Positions 57,989-64,000 of a DNA stretch of 64,000 nucleotides are shown piece by piece. The notes under the pieces were generated by a model. That model was not told the DNA's origin and did not search any database. It was given only the letters and a program-made list of their open reading frames with translations. Location of the stretch: positions 13,392,001 through 13,456,000 of the forward strand of contig QCXZ01000053.1 of the NCBI GenBank assembly GCA_025024175.1. The letters are read 5' to 3'. The first letter of the stretch is position 1; each line of letters begins with the position of its first letter. This DNA is from Rhyzopertha dominica. Taxonomy: Eukaryota; Arthropoda; Insecta; Coleoptera; Bostrichidae. Position numbers and translations under genes: made by a program.

Positions 57989-58275
57989 GACGCCTATTGC
58001 GAATGTCTACCAATTGTCCGTAGTGTTGTAGAAAATCTGCGCCGAGAATGGGTTTCGTACCGTCTGCTACTATGAATCGCCACTTAAACTGACGTCGTAA
58101 TCCTAGATTTACACATATTAGTCAGTCACCGAAAGTATTTATTGTTGTGCCGTTAGCTGCGTACAATCGCAAATTGTCCGTCGTTAGCTGTCTGTGTATC
58201 GCGAATCTTTTCGGTAGCACAGATATTTCCGCGCCTGTGTGTCTGTGTGCCTGTGTCATTGACGAAGAGGCGGCA
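57950..58275 (-). pseudogene. gypsy aspartic protease
   Basis: RLFVNDTG carries the catalytic Asp. A CA/TG-rich microsatellite-like expansion (58231-58262) follows immediately and shifts the frame. The expected AEISVLPKR and LYAANGT blocks appear in the next frame, with a stop before LICVNLGLRRQFKW and ILGADFL. So the protease is frameshifted next to its active site. Confidence 0.8.
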
Positions 58276-58971
58276 CTGTGGATTCAAGTCGTCGCTGACC
58301 GCTCTCACTGACGGCGACTTGCGTCGTTTTCCGGCATTTTGAAATCGCAGGGTTTTGTGCATTTTGCGATGCTACTCTTTCTCGGGGTGTAGATATTTCT
58401 ACGGGTTCGTAGGCTGATATATTAAAACACTGGCGAATCGTTTAGTTCTCTATTGAAGCCAAAACACATGAAACACAATCAAACAACAAGAAAATAACTT
58501 TGAAAACACACCGCGAAAATACTGTGCAGCTCTTGGAGAATGCAGCTAACCATCCCCAGCTGCAGCCAACCGCTGACTGACCCGCTTCGCTTCCTCACTT
58601 CGTCCACACACCGTTGCCGTTTTTCTCACTAATTCTTGTTTTAGGGCGCACTACAATTTCCTCGCTCTGGTTCCAAAACGTCGATGGTAAATGCACTCAC
58701 CGTACCGTCTTGGGGTTGATGATCTGGTCCTCGTGTACCTGCTTCCTTCTCTACTGCGGGAACGGTAACGTCCTCTTACACACATCNCTTCCACCATTTT
58801 TGTTAAGACAGATACTTGTTCTTTGAGGCTGACCAGTTCGTGTGCACTCGCATTGGGTTGATTGAGCGTTGGCAAAGTCGGGCCAGCATGCGTTATTGCT
58901 GCAACAGACAACGGGTTTCCTGCGCTTACCTCGACTATTTTGTCTGCAATCTCTGCCATCTTGGTTAACGT

Positions 58972-60237
58972 TGAAACGCATTGCGTTTATTTCCGTGATT
59001 TCTCTAATTGCGGCGTTTTACGGGTCAGCTATCAGATAGGCGCGTAGATCGGTAAAATTCTGGAATTTACCAGCGGGACTAGATGCGCGTTTTTGTAACA
59101 TTTCTTACCGGGATGGTCGCTTTTGAAACGTATAGATTGGGGTGATTGGAGGCATTATTCTTGCAGCGTGAAGTTAAAGTGGCAGCTTCTACGGCATTGT
59201 TGTCGGAAAAATTGATCGATTTAAATAATCACACTGGTTGGGGAGTTAAGAGTAGAAGTACCAGTGAAAGCGTACCAGGAAGCGGTATTTTGTGCATTTT
59301 GAGCCTGGCATCGCATCTCGGAAGAGGAGTAGAGCAGAATTAGATTTTCTTCACGCCACGTGCCAATTTAAGAAAACCCCAATCGTACGATTAGGTAAGC
59401 GACTCTGTCGTTTTGCGGATGGAATATAGGTTTAAGCACGTATCATTTTAGGCTTTTTTTTGTACGGGAAAGTTAATCATCGCCTATACGATAATAAATC
59501 CCGGAAGCTTTGTGGGATTCACGGACCCCAAGTCGGGCGGACTAGCCTGGTCACCCGGACAAGCATTGGAACATCGAATCCGGGCATATGAACAAGGACC
59601 GGGCCTCTCTCCATTTACTTTAACGCAGCCGAGACGAGCGAATTTCGCGTGTACCAGCACACACAGCACATTACAGGGCCTGTAATCGAATTCCCGTCCG
59701 GATTTATAGTTTAGTCCTATTTCAAACACATATGTGACGGTTACTTAGGTTATATATAGTATTAATTGTTGGTTGAGTAAGACACAGCATATATTGTTTA
59801 AGGGGAAAGTATAGTCTAGGGCGGGTACGTAAGTACAATTATTTCTTTTTACACGGGATCGTACCCATCGCGACGCGGCTGGCCAGCGCGCGGTGCATAG
59901 GGGCGGCTGTTATCATATCATGCTATTATAATTTCCTTTATTATGTTCTAACTTGCGTATCTGTATAGGGATAACGGGCCTTTTGTCAAAGTTGATACTG
60001 GATTGTTTTGAAACTAAATATACATTTAATTGAGCGTCTAAGTGTTTTTCATTCTGTGGAATTTTGCGCGACCCTCTCTGGTGAGTTGGGAGGCCGTGCT
60101 ACTACATATTAGCGGATTTGTGTAGTAATAATTCACCTGGCGCCCGACATACGACCTCCTCCGCTGCATAAAAAAAGCTAGCGACGGCAGAAACCCAGAA
60201 ACCTTGTTCCATTGCTGTAAAAAAAAAATACGTTACA
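58972..60237. mobile_element. solo LTR, 1266 bp, TSD ACGT
   Basis: It begins TGAAACG and ends CGTTACA (reverse TGTAACG), and is flanked by the 4-bp duplication ACGT (58968-58971, 60238-60241). TG...CA ends and a 4-bp duplication fit a Ty3/gypsy or BEL-type LTR. A minus-strand frame (MLQKRASSPAGKFQNFTDLR, from about 59103) looks coding-like but has a stop and no family. The element is GC-richer than the region. The orientation is not certain. Confidence 0.65.
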
Positions 60238-60338
60238 ACGTTACTCCTTGGCTAGCTGACAATATTAATTGCACTTGGTTGAGAAGCCGCTGCAACCACA
60301 GCGTTCTAAGCACATCGTCCGTGACTTTGTTTGAGGCT

Positions 60339-60858
60339 CAGTGTTGCCAGAAGATAACTGCCAAATTACCCACTACAATGTTGGAAATTACCCGAAAATA
60401 CCCGATATATGAATTTCAAAATACTACTGCTGATCTCAATACCAATGAACCAATGTATTCTGTACCTATTCTAAATCTAAACTAAATAACTGGATACGGG
60501 ATGCCCATAGATTCGTTTGTTTTCGCGCCAAATGATCTACATAGGTGCATAATGTCCATTGCGCTGGCATTACAGATACACATACATACACAGCAAATTG
60601 TTTATCTTTTATAACAGACGGGCAAACTATGTATAAAACGAAAATTCGTATCATATACTCTACTATTACCATTAAATACAGTATTTGAGGTTATGCTTCA
60701 TATGCGGGCAATCAAGGCAACTGTAAATGATTGTCGGTAACAATAAGTGAAAATTAAAAAATGTTAAATCGGATATTGGGTAATGATGTAAAAATTTTAC
60801 CCGCAGGCTTGACAGATTACCCGCAATTCGGGTAATTACCCGCCAATCGGCAACACTG
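60339..60858. mobile_element. hAT MITE, 520 bp, TSD TTGAGGCT
   Basis: The terminal repeats are CAGTGTTGCC and GGCAACACTG with the perfect 8-bp duplication TTGAGGCT (60331-60338, 60859-60866). Subterminal repeats of (A)TTACCCG are present at both ends (near 60360-60400 and 60780-60845), in both orientations. No transposase. It interrupts gypsy gag. Confidence 0.93.
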
Positions 60859-61125
60859 TTGAGGCTAGGGATTTCATTTGCCGAAGGAGTTGAGACGGCT
60901 TCTGATTCCCGAGATCCATCTCTGTCAACAGTTTCTTCAGCTGCCGCTCGTTTGAATCCGAAAAAGTATCTATTAGAGCTGACTTAAGGGTATCATATTT
61001 TTGAGTCGGTGGTGGAGGAGGTCCGCAACTTGTTTTAGTGTGTTGCAGTCTGTTCATGCCGTTTTTTAAATTCAAACAGTGCGCGCCTCATCGGTTCGTT
61101 AGCTCTCGCGAAACATCGCGATCGA

Positions 61126-62133
61126 TGTTTTAGTGTGCGGTTTTGACGACTGGTGGCGCGGCCCGGAAGCAGTGTTGCCATCCATACCATAATTATGGTA
61201 TATATACCATAATGGTATGACAAATACCATACACCATAATAAACTATTATGGTGTCCACATTATACCATAATTTGCACAGAGTCAATTTCAGTTTTTTTT
61301 CTATAACACAAACATTACATCACGGCAAGCTTGGTTTTCTACATCGCGTACTAGCCTCGTCACAGGGTTTCATTTCCTAGCCTCTCTCTCTTAAGAGCGA
61401 ACTTTGTACTTGATTTTTTCAAAAGTTACTTAAAATTTTGGTGTTTTTTGTACAGCGATGGGTATGTGGGCACAACTTGTACTGTAATAAGCTACTATAT
61501 TAACACTTAAAAATTCTGAACAACCCTATTTAAAGAAAATGGCGGCGACAAGTTTTTCTTGTTTTTCACTAAGAAGGAGTAAAACTTACGCATATATGGC
61601 AATAACACAAATTGAAGAAGACAAAAGTCGTCATTCAAATGTGAAGCAATATTTATTATACGAGGGAAGGTTAAAAAATATTTACAAAAATTAGCCTCAA
61701 ATACAAAATATGANAATCTGCAAAAAAATTTTTTGAACTCACCAAGCTATCTTCAAAGAGTTTAAAAAGCCCTACACTTTGACATATAACTTAAGGTTGT
61801 ACGTAATAAAATAAAGAAAATACGAGCCTGGGGAGTTTTAGGTGGCGGACCCTGTATATGTCGTTGATCGTCGACAAACGATAATGCATATACCATAATT
61901 TGTGCCAAAATACCATAATATTTTGAAGTTGATACCATAATTTATGAAGTAAGGCCTGGCAACACTGCCCGGAAGACAAGTTAGGAAGTTAACAGTTGCT
62001 TTATATATATATATATATCACGTTGTACTTGCCTACCCGGAAAAGCAAATAAAGCATCATCTTAAAAGTTGTTATTTAATCATAAAACAAGCGTACATCT
62101 AAAATTAGTAAAATACGGGGGCAATTCCCAACA
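61126..62133 (+). mobile_element. BEL/Pao 5' LTR containing a hAT MITE
   Basis: The LTR opens TGTTTTAGTG and closes TTCCCAACA; without the MITE and its duplication it is 202 bp. A TATA-rich stretch (62003-62019) and AATAAAG (62049-62055) lie in order. Directly after it is TATGGTCCTTCGAGCCGG, a leader recognisable from BEL-type elements, and then gag. The 3' LTR is outside the window, so the ends were not confirmed by comparison. Confidence 0.65.
61170..61967. mobile_element. hAT MITE, 798 bp, TSD CCCGGAAG
   Basis: The ends are CAGTGTTGCCA and TGGCAACACTG with the perfect duplication CCCGGAAG (61162-61169, 61968-61975). The subterminal motif (AT)ACCATAAT(T) or its complement occurs about ten times, clustered at 61186-61272 and 61889-61943. 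It shares only the outer ~10 bp with the MITE at 60339. No transposase. It sits inside the BEL LTR. Confidence 0.93.
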
Positions 62134-62470
62134 TATGGTCCTTCGAGCCGGATTCGTCATTCGCAGTAAAATCAAGAATTATTGCGAACATCACAGCATC
62201 ACACAAAGTTCGTCGTTGGATCGACCCTATCCAATCGGCACGGCAGTAGCGAGCAGGTAACAGCGTGATCAGCAGATACGAGGGCAGCAGCTTGGTTTTA
62301 GCATTCGTTTGGCTATATACGGTACAAACAACGACCAACAGCATTGCAAGCCCTGTAACCAACTACAAGAGCGGACTTGAGGTGGACCTCGTTCCCAAAC
62401 CGTAAGTCTTTTCCAATTCCTATCGGATACTTTTTATCTGAAACAAAGAATTCAAAAAGTATTGTGAAAC

Positions 62471-63830
62471 ATGGCAGAAAACATGCAAACGTTAATTAAA
62501 AAGCGAAGTGTTATGAAAGCCCGTCTCACACGTTTCAGTAAATACTTAAGCGACGTAAAAGATTCGTTAACCGATTCAGAATTTGTTAATGACAATCTAA
62601 CGCGTCACGATATTCAACATCGCATTGACGCGCACGCGAATTTACTAAACTAATTTGAATCAGTACAGTTTGATATCGAATTATTAGTAACAAGTGAATC
62701 TAACGATCAAGAGCGTGATCTGTTTGAAAAAGCATTTTTCTCGTGCATGGCGCTTGCCAAATCTCTGCTAGCGGAGCGTAACGTAGTGACATCTATCGCA
62801 GATTTGCCATCTTTATACGGCGATCGGCGCTCAATAGATTCCAGTGCTTCTAGAGGTGCATCAGGCACTTCTCAACATAACATTAAGCTACCTGTCATAC
62901 AATTGCCCAAATTCAATGGCTCTTTAGAGAACTGGCTAGAATTCCGTGATAAATTTATGTCTCTCGTACACATGAACGAACGTATAGGAGATATTCAAAA
63001 ATTCCATTATCTACGGGCTTCATTGGAATCAAATGCAGATGAAGTTATACAGTCTCTTGAATTCTCGGCCTCTAACTATGAAATTGTATGGGCTGCTGTA
63101 TGCGAGCGTTACGATAACAAAAAATTGCTAATTCATAACCATATAAAGGCCTTATTTGAATTACAATCATTAACAAAAGAATCAAGTACAGGTTTACGTA
63201 ATCTAATTGACGGTGCCAACATACATTTGCGCTCCCTGGTAAAATCTAAGTCAAGCTATAGAACATTGGGACGCACTAATCATCTATATCATTCGTACAA
63301 AACTAGATTCAGGCACGGCTAGGGAATGGGAGGAGCATCAAATGAAGGACTCCGCTCCTAATTTCAACGAAATGAAAACATTTCTGCAAGGTAAGGCAGA
63401 TCTTCTGAAAACTTTAGAAGCTCGGCATTCAAATCTAAGGCAGCCACAACGAAAACTGAGTTCTGCACTTACAGCTATTCAGCATACGTGTTCAATTTGC
63501 AAAGACGCACACTTAATTTATAATTGCGACAAATTTATAAAACTAACAGTTCCCGCGCGCTTAGAAAGAGTAAGGTAGTTAAACTTGTGCACCAATTGCC
63601 TAAAAGCAAAACACTTCAAGCGTGGTTGTTTCGCTGGTTCATGCAGAATATGCAAAGGTAAGCACAATACTCTGTTGCATCTAGAAAAAGCAAGTTCTGT
63701 TGAAAGCAGCAACAGTCAACCTCAAATCACGTCTTCTACGACTTGCAGCTTTAGCAAGCAGTGTGGTGACGTCCTTCTATCAACAGCATTAGTAAATGTT
63801 CTAGATTCAACTTACTTACAGAGTTCTTCT
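62471..63830 (+). pseudogene. BEL/Pao gag polyprotein region
   Basis: From the ATG at 62471 (MAENMQTLIKKRSVMKARLT) the frame runs with a TAA at 62651. It continues with IQLPKFNGSLENWLEFRDKF, the gag core that identifies BEL/Pao. A frameshift lies near 63265-63285, a TAG at 63579, then the knuckles CTNCLKAKHFKRGC and CRICKGKHNTLLH. Two stops and at least one shift in 1.4 kb show it is defective. Confidence 0.9.
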
Positions 63831-64000
63831 GGACTGCGGTAGTCAGAGTAACTTTATTACCGAAAAACTTTATTTGAAACTCGGTTTATCAAAGCGTCCT
63901 CTAGACATCACGGTATTAGGGATTGGTCAGCACGCATCGGTATTAAAATATTCCTGCGACGTTAACGTATCGTCTAAGATAAATTCATTCACTACAGACG
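63825..64000 (+). pseudogene. BEL/Pao aspartic protease, start
   Basis: After another frameshift the third frame reads VLLDCGSQSNFITEKLYLKL, the retropepsin active-site region of BEL elements (here DCGS), continuing open to the window edge. The rest of pol lies outside. Confidence 0.8.

Larger units (their letters stand above)
55020..61125 (-). mobile_element. Ty3/gypsy retrotransposon, dead, with nested insertions
   Basis: Order on the minus strand is gag (61125-58650), protease, RT, RNase H, integrase (ending near 55120). The 5' LTR side is cut off by a BEL element at 61126 and lies beyond the window. Internal insertions are the copia-like solo LTR (56108-56289), a long solo LTR (58972-60237) and a hAT MITE (60339-60858). 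Removing each restores gypsy continuity. Many frameshifts and replaced catalytic residues mean it is long inactive. No env frame is seen. Confidence 0.9.
58650..61125 (-). pseudogene. gypsy gag, split by two insertions
   Basis: The first part (61075-60859) has QKYDTLKSALIDTFSDSNER and GNQKPSQLLRQMKSLAS. After the hAT MITE it continues DDVLRTLWLQRLLNQVQLIL and SASQGVTL (60330-60238). After the long solo LTR it goes on TKMAEIADKIVEVSAGNPLS to RSSTPRRYGECIYHRRFGTR (58970-58651), a C..YHRRFG end typical of this gag type. Continuity at both junctions is exact after removal of one target duplication. One N lies at about 58787. Confidence 0.85.

Noticed and set aside
60138..60155. TGGCGCCCGACATACG resembles a retroviral-type primer binding site
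   Set aside because: It lies inside the segment bounded by TG/CA ends and the ACGT duplication, about 80 bp before its end, and no LTR boundary next to it could be supported.

Overview
The window is a repeat-rich, AT-rich piece of an insect (arthropod) nuclear genome. The evidence is a spliced atypical protein kinase C gene whose protein is nearly identical to insect aPKC, an insect-type unorthodox aquaporin (AQP12-like), a divergent ionotropic receptor (IR), and several insect transposon families. Scattered single N calls look like assembly ambiguities. The insect order cannot be fixed from sequence alone.

Layout. 1-10.2 kb: no secure gene; two hAT-like elements, a 120-bp-arm near-perfect hairpin and a long foldback element. 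10.2-27.9 kb, + strand: the 3' seven coding exons of aPKC (pseudosubstrate, C1, kinase, C-terminal tail). All splice phases agree and give exactly 500 codons including the stop; the PB1 exon(s) lie outside the window or were not found. The introns hold foldback elements, a LINE fragment, and a P-like DNA transposon that itself contains a full-length mariner. After the aPKC UGA-C stop a GC-rich 61-codon in-frame extension runs to a UAG. 28-31 kb: LINE RNase H remnant. 31.2-40.8 kb, - strand: an AQP12-like aquaporin in three exons, with introns filled by mobile DNA. 45.3-47.3 kb, - strand: an intact intronless divergent IR of 670 residues. 47.8-48.1 kb: histone H2B pseudogene fragment. 48.5-50.8 kb: decayed LINE, - strand. 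53.5-54.4 kb: third copy of a ~0.9-kb repeat.

55-64 kb is a nest of retroelements. A dead Ty3/gypsy element (- strand) has been hit by a 182-bp copia-like solo LTR, a 1,266-bp solo LTR, a 520-bp hAT MITE and a BEL/Pao element. The BEL LTR itself holds a 798-bp hAT MITE. The target-site duplications let most of these layers be peeled off, and the gypsy reading frame closes up across the gaps.

The three host genes are unrelated: cell polarity signalling (aPKC), intracellular water or solute channel (aquaporin), and chemosensory-type channel (IR). There is no operon-like organisation. The most interesting points are the possible stop-codon readthrough of aPKC, which would bury its C-terminal PDZ-binding motif, the near-perfect hairpin at 4.9-5.2 kb, and the well-dated transposon nests.
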